This document shows positions 25,045-33,375 of a stretch of DNA of 59,048 nucleotides, in pieces (within the stretch, counting starts at the first letter, position 1; each line of letters opens with the position of its first letter). The stretch covers positions 1 through 59,048 of the forward strand of contig JAFRRD010000047.1 in NCBI GenBank assembly GCA_017428265.1, read 5' to 3'. The DNA is from Lachnospiraceae bacterium. Lineage in GTDB: Bacteria > Bacillota > Clostridia > Lachnospirales > Lachnospiraceae. The notes under the pieces were generated by a model that saw nothing but the letters and a program-made list of their open reading frames with translations, made no database searches and was not told where the DNA came from. The translations under genes were made by a program, and so were the position numbers.

Positions 25045-25599
25045 TTACACCGTCATGATCTCTTTCGTTTTGGCTTCAACGGCCTTGTCCACCTTGCCGA
25101 TGTATTTGTCGGTCAGCTTCTGGGCGTCTTCTTCGTCCTTCTTCTGATCGTCCTCGGTGATCTCGCCGGCCTTCTGGGCCTTCTTGATGGTATCCACGCA
25201 GTCGCGGCGGATGTTGCGGATGGCGACCTTGGCGGCTTCGCCCTTCTTCTTCACATCCTTGGACAGATCCTTGCGGCGTTCCTCGGTCAGTTCCGGGAAG
25301 ACCAGGCGGATGACGGTGCCGTCATTGTTCGGATTGATGCCGACGTCGGAGGCCTGAATGGCCTTCTCGATCGCCTTGATCAGGCTCCTGTCCCACGGCT
25401 GGATGACCAGCATGCGGGCTTCGGGAACGGAGATGTTGGCGACCTGCTGCAGCGGGGTCGGGCTTCCGTAGTAGTCGACGGTGATTTTGTTTAATACAGC
25501 GGGATTGGCGCGGCCGGCGCGGATCGTGGAATAATCCTCCGCCAGGTTGCTCAGCGTCTTCTCCATTTTTTCTTCGGCAATTTCCAAAGGTTCGTACAT
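25045..25599 (-). CDS. frr: Ribosome recycling factor
   Basis: Protein of 184 residues that, with EF-G, splits the post-termination ribosome. Conserved RRF blocks are present in order: [64 protein letters not shown] and the C-terminal [19 protein letters not shown]. Length is exactly that of the family. It starts behind AGGAGG and follows pyrH by 24 bases, the standard bacterial order. Confidence 0.98.
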   Translation of the reverse strand: MYEPLEIAEEKMEKTLSNLAEDYSTIRAGRANPAVLNKITVDYYGSPTPLQQVANISVPEARMLVIQPWDRSLIKAIEKAIQASDVGINPNNDGTVIRLVFPELTEERRKDLSKDVKKKGEAAKVAIRNIRRDCVDTIKKAQKAGEITEDDQKKDEEDAQKLTDKYIGKVDKAVEAKTKEIMTV

Positions 25600-25623
25600 T
25601 TCAGTCCCTCCTTTTTGTCAATG

Positions 25624-26328
25624 TCAGACCGTGATGCGCGTGCCGTTCGACAAGCCCTGCATCGCGCGGTAAATGCTGTCTTCTTCTCCCAGGTCGAAGA
25701 TCTGCATGGGAACGTGGTAGTCGCGGCACATGGCGGCGGCCGTTCCGTCAATGACCTTCAGGCCTTTTTCAACGATCTCATCGATCGTGACCGTATCATA
25801 TTTCTTTGCCTGCGGGTTGGTCGCCGGGTCGCTGTCATAGACACCGTCGATCGATTTCGCCAGCAGGATCTCCTCGCATTCCAGTTCGAGCGCACGCAGC
25901 ACGCAGATTGTATCCGTGGAAAAAAACGGATGGCCGAGCCCGCCCGCGAAGAACAGGACCTTGCCGGCTTTCAGGTCGGCGTCGGCTTCGTCTTTGCTGT
26001 AAAGCTTTGTCATGGACGCGCAGACGAAAGGCGTGTAGATCTCGGTCTGCATGCCGCAGTCACGGAAGATTTCCGAGACATAGAGGCAGTTCATGACCGT
26101 GGCCAGCATGCCGATGGCATCCGCCTTGGTGCGGTCGATGGCCTTGCTCGAACGGCCGCGCCAGAAATTGCCGCCGCCGATGACGATGCCGAGTTCGACG
26201 CCTTCGTCGGCCGCGCGTTTGACCTGCGCAGCGACTTTTCTGACAGTCTCCTCGTCAAAACCGGTCTTTTTTTCTCCCGCGAGCGCTTCTCCGCTCAGTT
26301 TCAGCAATACGCGGCGATGGTCACTCAT
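25624..26328 (-). CDS. pyrH: UMP kinase
   Basis: Protein of 234 residues of the amino-acid-kinase fold that phosphorylates UMP with ATP. Visible blocks are VLLKLSGEALAG, GIVIGGGNFWRGR, DAIGMLATVMN, LFFAGGLGHPFFSTDT and the acceptor-binding region near VYDSDPATNPQAKKYD. Length matches bacterial PyrH. It is first in the pyrH-frr-uppS-cdsA-rseP-ispG-polC operon, with AAAGGAG before its ATG and a good promoter. Confidence 0.97.
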   Translation of the reverse strand: MSDHRRVLLKLSGEALAGEKKTGFDEETVRKVAAQVKRAADEGVELGIVIGGGNFWRGRSSKAIDRTKADAIGMLATVMNCLYVSEIFRDCGMQTEIYTPFVCASMTKLYSKDEADADLKAGKVLFFAGGLGHPFFSTDTICVLRALELECEEILLAKSIDGVYDSDPATNPQAKKYDTVTIDEIVEKGLKVIDGTAAAMCRDYHVPMQIFDLGEEDSIYRAMQGLSNGTRITV

Positions 26329-26374
26329 TGTCGGCTCCTTTGCTGTTTCGGTGATTTCGGAAAATTCCTGAAGT

Positions 26375-26403
26375 ATTATACCACAAAGCAGATGCCTTGT
26401 AAA
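26375..26403 (-). promoter_or_regulatory. Promoter of the pyrH-polC operon
   Basis: Minus-strand TTTACA (26398-26403), 17-base spacer and TATAAT (26375-26380), preceded by TGG as an extended -10, 47 bases before the pyrH start. Confidence 0.75.
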
Positions 26404-26458
26404 ATAATTTATTCCCTTAAATATGCGGCCGGGGCCCTCCGCATGCAGGCCGTCTGTC

Positions 26459-27031
26459 TCAGTGCGTGAACAGGATCTCGATGCCGATCGCGATCAGGAT
26501 GATGCCGCCGAGGACCGACGCCTTTCCGGCGAGTTTCGTGCCCAGCTTCCGGCCGATCACAAGACCGGCCATGCAGATCGCAAAGGTCACGGCGCCGATG
26601 ATCAGGGCAGAGGCCAGGGCTCTCACTGCAGGCAGTTCCGCGATCGTAAAGCCGACCGAGAGTGCGTCGATCGAGGTCGCGACCCCCTGGAGCATCAGAG
26701 CCCCGAAGCTGACGGCAGCCGCCGCTTCGTCTTCGTCGCCGCGGATGCCCTCCCGGATCATGTTCCCGCCGATCAGAAGCAGCAGGATGAAGGCGACCCG
26801 GGGGATGTACGGTTCCGCCGCCCGGAAGAGCTCGAGCAGCTCATGCACCAGAAACCAGCCGATGAGCGGCATCAGCGTCTGGAAGCCCCCGAAAGTACCG
26901 GCAACGGCAGCCATCCGGCGGCGGCTCATGCCCGGCTCGTGCAGTCCGTTCGCGAGCGATACCGAGAAGGCGTCCATTGCGAGCCCCACGCCGAGCATTA
27001 TGCTGTTCAGGACCCACAGCCGATCCGTCAT
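26459..27031 (-). CDS. mntP: MntP-family manganese efflux pump
   Basis: Membrane protein of 190 residues with six hydrophobic segments and two homologous halves. The conserved aspartate-containing motifs GVGLAMDAFSVSLANG and GVATSIDALSVGFT are the MntP signature, each placing an Asp in the membrane. It is expected to export Mn(II). The ribosome site GAGGAGAAGAGG precedes the ATG, and a structured leader with a terminator-like hairpin lies just upstream, which suggests metal-dependent control. Confidence 0.92.
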   Translation of the reverse strand: MTDRLWVLNSIMLGVGLAMDAFSVSLANGLHEPGMSRRRMAAVAGTFGGFQTLMPLIGWFLVHELLELFRAAEPYIPRVAFILLLLIGGNMIREGIRGDEDEAAAAVSFGALMLQGVATSIDALSVGFTIAELPAVRALASALIIGAVTFAICMAGLVIGRKLGTKLAGKASVLGGIILIAIGIEILFTH

Positions 27032-27047
27032 CCTCTTCTCCTCACAT

Positions 27048-27104
27048 AAAAAACCGGGCCGGCAAAGTGCCCTGCATCAGCCCTCTCCCGTATAAATACG
27101 GGAG
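27048..27104 (-). promoter_or_regulatory. Structured mntP leader with terminator-like hairpin
   Basis: On the minus strand a perfect hairpin (27085-27104, CTCCCGTAT/ATACGGGAG) is followed by a GGGC...GCCC stem containing an inner GGC/GCC stem (27056-27083) and then GG plus T6 (27048-27053), 17 bases before the mntP ATG. This is the layout of an attenuator or riboswitch expression platform. I could not recognise the conserved core of the yybP-ykoY manganese riboswitch, so the ligand is a guess. Confidence 0.5.
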
Positions 27105-27133
27105 CATGCTTAGTCTCGCACGTTTTTCGGCAC

Positions 27134-27162
27134 TTGTCAAGTTCCGTTTTTCCCGTTACAAT
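27134..27162 (+). promoter_or_regulatory. Promoter of the MtaD-like deaminase gene
   Basis: TTGTCA (27134-27139), 17-base spacer, TACAAT (27157-27162). The minus-strand TTGACA at 27135-27140, a possible -35 for mntP, overlaps it almost completely. Confidence 0.65.
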
Positions 27163-27190
27163 ACAGGTATCAAAACGAAGGATTATGCTT

Positions 27191-28480
27191 ATGTCACTGC
27201 TTCTTTCGAATGCCCTGATCCTGCAGGGAAAAGACTTTGAACCGGTCCGCGGCTTTCTCGGGATCCGCGGAACGGAGATCGATTATATCGGTGAGGAACG
27301 CCCTGCCGCAGCATACGACGCGGAAAAGGACATGGACGGTGCGATCCTCATTCCGGGCCTTGTGAACGCCCACGGGCACGCCGCCATGACGCTGCTGCGC
27401 GGCATCGGAAGCGGGCTGCCTCTCGGCCGCTGGCTCGAGGAGGCGGTCTTTCCCGTGGAGGATAAACTGAACCCGGACATCGTCCGCGCCGGCAACGCGC
27501 TCGCTCTCCTGGAGATGATCGCCTGCGGAACGACATCTTTCACTGACATGTACAACGATCCCGAAGTTCTTGTCGAACAGTGCCTGGACTGCGGGATTAA
27601 AGTCAATATCGGGAGGCCTTTCCTCTGCTTCGATCCGAATGAAAAACTCGAGGACAGCTTCCGCGCGCAGGCAGCCTTTGCCCTCTTTGAAAAATACAAC
27701 ATGGCCGGGGAGGGCCGCATCCGCATCGAGTTCCCGATCCATGCCGAATATACCAATAAATCGGAGCCGGTCCGCGCCTTCAGCGCCGAAGTGAAAAAGC
27801 GCGGCGGGCGCATCCATCTGCACCTGTCCGAAACCAGAGCCGAAGTGGATGCCTGCAAGGCAAAATACGGTCAGACCCCGCCGCTTTTCTTCGCTTCCCG
27901 CGGGACTTTCTCGAATCCCACCTATGCCGCGCACTGTGTGCACCTTTCCGACTCAGACCTGCAGCTCTTAAGGCAGTATCACGTGGTGCCCGTGCATTGC
28001 CCTTCGAGCAATATGAAGCTCGCGAGCGGCATCGCCCCGGTCGCGAAAATGATTCGGGAAGGCCTTGCGCCTGCCCTCGGCACTGACGGCTGCGCCAGCA
28101 ACAACAACCTGAACATGTTCGAGGAAATGCACCTTGCCGCACTTCTTTCGAAGGTCGGCACAGGCGATGCTACCGTTCTTTCCGCCCGTGAAGTCCTTGC
28201 CATGGCAACGGCAAACGGTGCCGCAGCGCAGGGCCGGATGGATACCGGCATCCTCGAAGAAGGCCTGAAAGCCGACATCGCTGCCGTTTCCGTCAGGAGG
28301 CCGCACATGTACCCCGACTTCGATCCGGCCGACCTCATCGTCTATTCGGCGCAGGCGTCCGACGTCTGCCTGACCGTTGCCGACGGCCGGGTGCTGTATG
28401 AAGACGGGCAGTATCTGACGCTCGACCGGGACCGGATCCTGGCCGAGGCCGAAAAAGCCGTAAAAGCACTTTACGCGTGA
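27191..28480 (+). CDS. Amidohydrolase, MtaD/S-adenosylhomocysteine deaminase-like
   Basis: Protein of 429 residues of the metal-dependent amidohydrolase superfamily. It carries the HxH metal motif in PGLVNAHGHAAMTLLRG, a further His in IHLHLSETRAEVDACKAKYG, and the catalytic Asp in LGTDGCASNNNLNMFEEM. These blocks match the 5-methylthioadenosine/S-adenosylhomocysteine deaminase subgroup; related deaminases of other adenosines or guanine cannot be excluded. The ATG at 27191 is preferred because AAGG lies nine bases upstream; another ATG two codons earlier is too close. Confidence 0.85.
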   Translation: MSLLLSNALILQGKDFEPVRGFLGIRGTEIDYIGEERPAAAYDAEKDMDGAILIPGLVNAHGHAAMTLLRGIGSGLPLGRWLEEAVFPVEDKLNPDIVRAGNALALLEMIACGTTSFTDMYNDPEVLVEQCLDCGIKVNIGRPFLCFDPNEKLEDSFRAQAAFALFEKYNMAGEGRIRIEFPIHAEYTNKSEPVRAFSAEVKKRGGRIHLHLSETRAEVDACKAKYGQTPPLFFASRGTFSNPTYAAHCVHLSDSDLQLLRQYHVVPVHCPSSNMKLASGIAPVAKMIREGLAPALGTDGCASNNNLNMFEEMHLAALLSKVGTGDATVLSAREVLAMATANGAAAQGRMDTGILEEGLKADIAAVSVRRPHMYPDFDPADLIVYSAQASDVCLTVADGRVLYEDGQYLTLDRDRILAEAEKAVKALYA

Positions 28481-28519
28481 AGCGGTACCCCTTTTCTTAA
28501 ACTGAAGGGAGGAATTTTC

Positions 28520-29002
28520 ATGAAAACGATCTATCTTGCCGGCGGATGCTTCTGGGGCGTCCAAAAATATTTCGACCAGTTCGACGGCGTGGTCGGCACC
28601 GAGGCCGGCTATGCCAACGGGCCTGACAAGGCACCGTCATACAAAGACGTCTGCGCAGACAGCGGCCACGCCGAGACCGTCCGCATCGATTATGACGAAC
28701 ACGTGATCACGCTCACTGAACTGTTGGAGCGTTATTTTGCCGTGATCGATCCGCTCTCCGTGAACCGGCAGGGCCATGACGAGGGCATCCAGTACCGCAC
28801 CGGGATCTACTATACCGAGGCGGATCAGTTGCCCGAGATCGGGGCCGTATACCGTGCCGAGGAAGAAAAAGCCGGTGCAAAACTTGCGGTGGAGCTTTCT
28901 CCTCTTCGGAACTTCTTCTCCGCCGAGGAATACCATCAGAAATATCTGGACAAAAATCCGGGCGGCTACTGCCACATCCCCGGGAGCTTTTTCGGCAGAT
29001 AA
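28520..29002 (+). CDS. msrA: Peptide-methionine (S)-S-oxide reductase
   Basis: Protein of 160 residues that repairs oxidised methionine. The catalytic cysteine is in AGGCFWGVQKYF near the N-terminus, and GVVGTEAGYANG, SGHAETVRIDYD and EEYHQKYLDKNPGGYCHIP are typical MsrA blocks. A C-terminal Cys in GGYCHIPG may resolve the disulfide. It is a stand-alone MsrA without a fused MsrB domain. It lies 39 bases after the deaminase gene, behind GGGAGGAA, and ends before a strong terminator. Confidence 0.96.
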   Translation: MKTIYLAGGCFWGVQKYFDQFDGVVGTEAGYANGPDKAPSYKDVCADSGHAETVRIDYDEHVITLTELLERYFAVIDPLSVNRQGHDEGIQYRTGIYYTEADQLPEIGAVYRAEEEKAGAKLAVELSPLRNFFSAEEYHQKYLDKNPGGYCHIPGSFFGR

Positions 29003-29033
29003 GGATCTGCACGGCGGCATGCCAAAGACAGCA

Positions 29034-29065
29034 AAAAAGACCGGAACAGCTATTCCGGTCTTTTT
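29034..29065 (+). terminator. Terminator after msrA
   Basis: A 13-base perfect stem AAAAAGACCGGAA / TTCCGGTCTTTTT with loop CAGCTA. The flanking A and T runs make it able to act on both strands. Confidence 0.85.
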
Positions 29066-29106
29066 GTTTTGCAAAGGCTCGCTCCGGTGCGATGGCCGAT
29101 TCCGCA

Positions 29107-29511
29107 TCAGCCGATAAACAGTGCCGGGCATTCGCGGCCCGCTTCCGGAGCCTGCGGCGCGGGATTCCGGTCCGGAATATCCAGCAGGGCGAGATTGACC
29201 ACATGACCTTCGCGGGCAAGCCCCTGGCACAATTCATGGAACAGCGCCTGCGGCATCACCCGTCTTAAGAAGCCCAGCTTCAGGCGCATCAGCCGGTCAT
29301 AGCGGACTGCCGCCTCATCCGGCACGCGCAAGACAGGTCTGGCCAGCGGCTGCGCTTTTGCCTTCTCCGCTTCCTGGCGTTCCAGGTTCTCGCGGCGTTC
29401 GTGCTCGGCTTTTGCCGCCTCGATCATCTTCGGCGGTTCCTTTTCGATGACCTCCGCAATGGCCTCCTGCGTTTTCGCCTCATCTGCCGGCTCTTTGCCG
29501 ATGATGTTCAT
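29107..29511 (-). pseudogene. C-terminal part of a frameshifted hypothetical gene
   Basis: This 134-codon frame, rich in Ala/Glu/Lys at the start and ending VVNLALLDIPDRNPAP, has no ribosome site before its ATG. It continues the upstream frame (29480-29785) if one base is removed from the A7 run at 29515-29521, giving SAFKKLMNIIGKEP. I do not recognise the family. A coiled-coil-like charged stretch covers about residues 10-55. Confidence 0.6.
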
Positions 29512-29785
29512 CAGTTTTTTTGAACGCGCTGTCGTCAGGTTCTTCCTTACTGAGTTCTTCCAGCATCTCCATTGCGCTCATTCTTCCGGGCTCCTTGGCG
29601 AACAGGGCCGAGATCAGACCTTCCTCAATGACCATCTGCGTCTGATAAAAAGCAAAGCGCGCGATGACTTCGACTTTTTTCTGCTCCTCGGTTATCTTCT
29701 GCATCATATAGAAGGCGAGGATCTTTCTCCACATCAGTTCTCTTTCTTTTCTGCGTTTCTTTTCCAGTTCGGCTTTTTTATTCAT
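29480..29785 (-). pseudogene. N-terminal part of the same frameshifted hypothetical gene
   Basis: This 101-codon frame begins MNKKAELEKKRRKERELMW behind AGGTG and is highly charged and helical. After the A7 run its frame yields an unrelated basic tail (TDEHHRQRAGR). Joined with the following frame it would encode roughly 228 residues. It may be a real mutation, a homopolymer sequencing error, or a slippage site. Function unknown. Confidence 0.6.
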
Positions 29786-29894
29786 CAGGGCACCTCATTC
29801 ATTCCTGTGCCGGCGGTCTGTCCGCCTTGCAGGATTATCATAACGCATAAATCTCAATTTGAAAGGACCGAAAATGCAATCGGCATAAAGATGG

Positions 29895-29929
29895 CATACG
29901 GCTGCCTGCAGACCGCAGACAGCCGTATG
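29895..29929 (-). terminator. Hairpin downstream of rhaD
   Basis: A strong stem CATACGGCTG / CAGCCGTATG with an inner CTGC/GCAG lies 20 bases beyond the rhaD stop. The following minus-strand sequence (CCATCTTTATGCC) has only a weak T-run, so it may be a terminator or an RNA-stabilising 3' hairpin. Confidence 0.5.
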
Positions 29930-29948
29930 GAACCTGTGAAAAGATGAT

Positions 29949-30761
29949 TCAGTTGAGGTGCCCTTCCCTGGCCTTCACGCCGAAATGCGCCTCCAGAAGG
30001 TGCATCTGTTCGTCACCGATGGTGTTCAGGCGGGGCAGGTGGGCGATCTTCATGTAGATCTCGGCCGCCTTTTCCGCGGTCTCGATAAGGCCGAAGGTCT
30101 CGTCAAGATCTCTGCCTGCGCCGTAGATGCCGTGCTGTGCCCAGACGACGAGGCGTGCGGTCTTCATCTTTTCGGCAGTTGCTTCGCCGATCTCGTTGGT
30201 GCCGCAGAGCATCCAGGGCAGGACGTTCACGCCGTCCGGGAAGACCACGATGCACTCGGTACACATCTGCCAGAGCGTCCGGGTGAAGCTGATCTCGTCG
30301 AGATCGTGGACGTAGGTCATGGCCAGAAGGTTTCCGGGATGGCAGTGCATTACGACACGGTTTTTCGGATCCACGGCCAGGCGCACAGCGTGGCTCATCA
30401 TGTGGGCCGGAAATTCGGAGGTGAACTTTCCGCCGTCCGAATAGCCCCAGAGGAGCTCGGCAGTCCTGCCGCCGTCGGTCAGGCGGACCAGGCCGAGGTT
30501 CGCAGCAGGATCGTACTGCACGTTCTTGAAATACTTTCCGGTCCCGGTGACCAGGAAATGCTTTCCGTCGAGTTCAGGTGCGGAAAAACCGGTTGGGATC
30601 GTGCGGAGAACACTGTTCAGGTCGAGGTATTCAGCAGCTTCCGCCTCATCCAGCAGCAGGGAAATGTTGCCGCCGTTCCTCTCGTCCCAGCCGTGGGCAT
30701 ACATATTGGTGCAGGTGCGGATCAGTTCGGTCAGCCACGGTGCCGTCAGGATGTCTTTCAT
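29949..30761 (-). CDS. rhaD: L-rhamnulose-1-phosphate aldolase
   Basis: Class II aldolase of 270 residues that splits rhamnulose 1-phosphate into dihydroxyacetone phosphate and L-lactaldehyde. The blocks WDERNGGNISLLLDE, FLVTGTGKYFKN, the zinc-binding His pair in VMHCHPGNLLAMTY and a further His in VVWAQHGIYGAG match RhaD. It is the last gene of the rhamnose operon and overlaps rhaA by ATGA. No lactaldehyde reductase gene lies in the window. Confidence 0.96.
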   Translation of the reverse strand: MKDILTAPWLTELIRTCTNMYAHGWDERNGGNISLLLDEAEAAEYLDLNSVLRTIPTGFSAPELDGKHFLVTGTGKYFKNVQYDPAANLGLVRLTDGGRTAELLWGYSDGGKFTSEFPAHMMSHAVRLAVDPKNRVVMHCHPGNLLAMTYVHDLDEISFTRTLWQMCTECIVVFPDGVNVLPWMLCGTNEIGEATAEKMKTARLVVWAQHGIYGAGRDLDETFGLIETAEKAAEIYMKIAHLPRLNTIGDEQMHLLEAHFGVKAREGHLN

Positions 30762-32014
30762 TTTCTTGCCTCCAGAACTTCCTTTTCATAGCAGGCGATC
30801 TCGCCGTACCATTCGCCGTCGGCAGGCTTGCCCTGGCGGCGGCAGTATTCGTCGAACACATCGCCGAACGGCAGGGTCTTCAGTTCTTCCTGCACGACCA
30901 TCAGCTGCGTGAAATCGCCGGTATCCTGCAGAGCCTTCAGCTTATCATTCGGCTGCAGCAGAGCATAAAGCAGGGCCTTCTGGAGGTTCCTGAAGCCCGT
31001 CACCCAGGCGGAAATGCGGTTGATCGACGCATCGAAATAGTCAAGCGCGATGTCCACCTTGCCGTCCAGACCGCCGCAGCGTACGATCTCGCGGGCGATT
31101 TCCTTCGTCTCGTCATCGAAAAGCACCACATGGTCGGAGTCCCAGCGGATGGGGCGCGTGACGTGCAGGGCGATCTCCGGGAAGAAGGCAAGCAAGGCAG
31201 GGATCTTGTCGCTGACGACCTCCGTCGGATGATAGTGGCCGTTGTCCATGAGCGGGATGCATTTGTCACGGTTGAAGGCGGCGTAGGACAGGGCAAATTC
31301 GGCGCTTCCGGCGGTGTAGGCTTCGACGCCGATGCCGAAGACCTTCGACTCGATGCAGGGCTTAACTTTGTTGAAATCGTAGGGTTCGGCAAGGATCGCA
31401 TCGATGCTCTCGCGATAGCGTTCGCGCGGGCCGAGGCGGTCGCCGGGAATATCCTTGAAGCCGTCGCCGGTCCAGATGTTCATCACGCATTTTTCACCAA
31501 GCTCTTCCGCCAGGTAGGAGGAAATGCGGATGCAGGCTTTGCCGTGTTCGATCCAGAAGCGGCGGGTCTCTTCATCCGGGGAGGACAGGGTGAGCGGATC
31601 GCATTTCGGGTGGGAAAAGAAGGTCGGGTTGAAGTCGCAGCCGAGGCCCCGCGCCTTGCAGAATCCCACCCATTTGGCGAAATGCTTCGGCTCCAGTTGG
31701 TCGCGGTCGGCCCATTCGCCGTCTTCGAAGATCGCGTAGCTCGCATGAAGGTTCATCTTCGGACAGCCGGGGATCAGGGACAGGACCTTGTCAAGGTCAG
31801 CCATCAGTTCCTCCGGCGTGCGGGCACGGCCGGGATAATTGCCGGTCGTCTGGATCCCGCCGGTAAGAGGCTTGTTCGGGTCGGTGTCAAAGCCGCGCAC
31901 GTCGTCGCCCTGCCAGCAGTGCAGGGAGACCGGAACGGTCTTCAGTTTCTCGATAGCCGCTTCCGTGTCCACGCCGAGCGCTGCATATCTTGCTTTTGCT
32001 TCCTGATAGCTCAT
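30758..32014 (-). CDS. rhaA: L-rhamnose isomerase
   Basis: Protein of 418 residues, the usual RhaA length, interconverting L-rhamnose and L-rhamnulose with a metal-dependent TIM-barrel. VSLHCWQGDDVRGF, GGIQTTGNYPGRA, the metal-site region DFNPTFFSHPKCDPLTLSSPD and MDNGHYHPTE are characteristic. It starts with AAAGGAG upstream and its ATG overlaps the rhaB stop (TAATG). It looks intact. Confidence 0.97.
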   Translation of the reverse strand: MSYQEAKARYAALGVDTEAAIEKLKTVPVSLHCWQGDDVRGFDTDPNKPLTGGIQTTGNYPGRARTPEELMADLDKVLSLIPGCPKMNLHASYAIFEDGEWADRDQLEPKHFAKWVGFCKARGLGCDFNPTFFSHPKCDPLTLSSPDEETRRFWIEHGKACIRISSYLAEELGEKCVMNIWTGDGFKDIPGDRLGPRERYRESIDAILAEPYDFNKVKPCIESKVFGIGVEAYTAGSAEFALSYAAFNRDKCIPLMDNGHYHPTEVVSDKIPALLAFFPEIALHVTRPIRWDSDHVVLFDDETKEIAREIVRCGGLDGKVDIALDYFDASINRISAWVTGFRNLQKALLYALLQPNDKLKALQDTGDFTQLMVVQEELKTLPFGDVFDEYCRRQGKPADGEWYGEIACYEKEVLEARK

Positions 32015-33375
32015 TAGTTCGCTCCTTTCTGCCTTCCCCTCCGGGGAAAGTGGCCCGAAGGGCCGGATAAGGTTTCCGTCTGTATCTTCAGATTCCCGAG
32101 CGCCGTTGCCTCGATGGGCAGGGCGATCACCTTTTTGCCGCTCGCTTCTTCGGTCAGGCGGTTCAAAAACGCATTCTTCGCGCCGCCGCCGACAATATAG
32201 ATCCTGTCGTAAGTTCTGCCTGTGTTCTGTTCCAGTTCCCGGAGCGCTTCGCCGTAGCTTGCCGCGAGGCTCCTGTACGCACAGCGGAAATAATCGGCTG
32301 CGGTCTGCGGTTTCGTGCCAAGAGCCTGATCAAAGGCCGCCTTCATGCTGGCCGGCGCGAGAAAGGCTTCGTCATTTGCATCCACCGTAAAGTCAAATTG
32401 TCCCGTCTCCGCCTCGGCGACGATCTCACCCCAGGGCTTCTCCGGGCAGAGCTCGTCCCGCAGGCGATTCACCAGCCACATCCCCATGATGTTTTTCTGG
32501 TAGCGGTTGTAACCGACGCCGCCTTCGTTCGACCAGTTGCCGCGCCGCGAGGCTTCATCCGCGAGCGGCTTCGGCGTCTTCACGCCGAGCAGGCTCCAGG
32601 TCCCGGAGGAAATGTAGGGTGTATCCTCTTCCATCGGGATGCCTTCGACCGCGCTTCCGGTATCGTGTGTTGCACAGAGAACGACCTTGATTCCCTCATA
32701 ATATCCCAGGAAGGTCCCTGGCTGCGCAAGCTGCATTGCCGTGCCGTCCGGCAGATCATAAGCCCGGAACAGCTGCTCCGGCAGACCGAGCGTGCGGATG
32801 ATTTCCGCATCAAAGGTACCCGTTTCGGCGCTCACCATACCGCCGGTCGTGGCATTCGTGTATTCGTGAGTTTTCACGCCGCAGAGCTTGTACATCAGGT
32901 ATTCCGGGATCATCAGAAAGTCCGTGACGCCTTCCAGCCGGCCGGCAAGCTTGTCGGCATACAGCTGGTAGACCGTATTGAAGGGCTGGAACTGGATGCC
33001 CGTGCGGCGGTAAAGTTCCGCAAAAGGCATCTTCTCATGCACCGCGGGAATGGCCGTTTCGGTACGGCTGTCGCGGTAGGCATAGACGGGAAGGACTTCC
33101 TCTTCACCGCGGAGCAGCACGTAGTCAACGCCCCAGGTATCGACCGACAGGCTTTCGATCTGCCCGAACTTCTCCTTCGCCGCCGCAATCCCGGCCTTCA
33201 CGTGGCCGAGAAAGGCGCTGATGTCCCAGGTCAGATGCCCGTCCGCCTCCGTCACGCCGTTCGGAAAGCGGTAGACCTCTTCCGTCTTCAGTTCGCCGTT
33301 TTCCTTCCAGCCGGCGATGTGCCGTCCGGACGAAGCGCCGATATCGATAGCCAGAAAAACCTTCTGCATGGTCAA
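32014..33375 (-). CDS. rhaB: Rhamnulokinase, C-terminus replaced by repeat-derived sequence
   Basis: FGGY-family sugar kinase of 453 residues that phosphorylates L-rhamnulose. The N-terminal ATPase motif FLAIDIGASSGRHIAGW, the SVDTWGVDYVLL strand, the AGTFLGYYEG-like linker and the adenosine motif YDRIYIVGGGAKNAFLNRLT are present. After LPIEATALGNLKIQ, where family members continue with a final helix of about 25-30 residues, the sequence becomes TETLSGPSGHFPRRGRQKGAN. This tail is encoded by the palindromic repeat at 32032-32072. The loss of the last helix may or may not inactivate it. Confidence 0.92.
   Translation of the reverse strand: MTMQKVFLAIDIGASSGRHIAGWKENGELKTEEVYRFPNGVTEADGHLTWDISAFLGHVKAGIAAAKEKFGQIESLSVDTWGVDYVLLRGEEEVLPVYAYRDSRTETAIPAVHEKMPFAELYRRTGIQFQPFNTVYQLYADKLAGRLEGVTDFLMIPEYLMYKLCGVKTHEYTNATTGGMVSAETGTFDAEIIRTLGLPEQLFRAYDLPDGTAMQLAQPGTFLGYYEGIKVVLCATHDTGSAVEGIPMEEDTPYISSGTWSLLGVKTPKPLADEASRRGNWSNEGGVGYNRYQKNIMGMWLVNRLRDELCPEKPWGEIVAEAETGQFDFTVDANDEAFLAPASMKAAFDQALGTKPQTAADYFRCAYRSLAASYGEALRELEQNTGRTYDRIYIVGGGAKNAFLNRLTEEASGKKVIALPIEATALGNLKIQTETLSGPSGHFPRRGRQKGAN
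32032..32072. repeat. REP-like palindromic repeat, copy 1
   Basis: Two adjacent hairpins: CTTCCCC/GGGGAAAG and GGCCCGAAGGGCC, framed by CCTT...AAGG. The same two-hairpin plan, in the opposite orientation, occurs at 35970-36015. It lies inside the 3' end of rhaB. Confidence 0.65.

Noticed and set aside
27048-27104. Firm call of the yybP-ykoY riboswitch
   Set aside because: The leader is short and the conserved GGGGAGUA-type core is not visible, so only a generic structured leader is reported.
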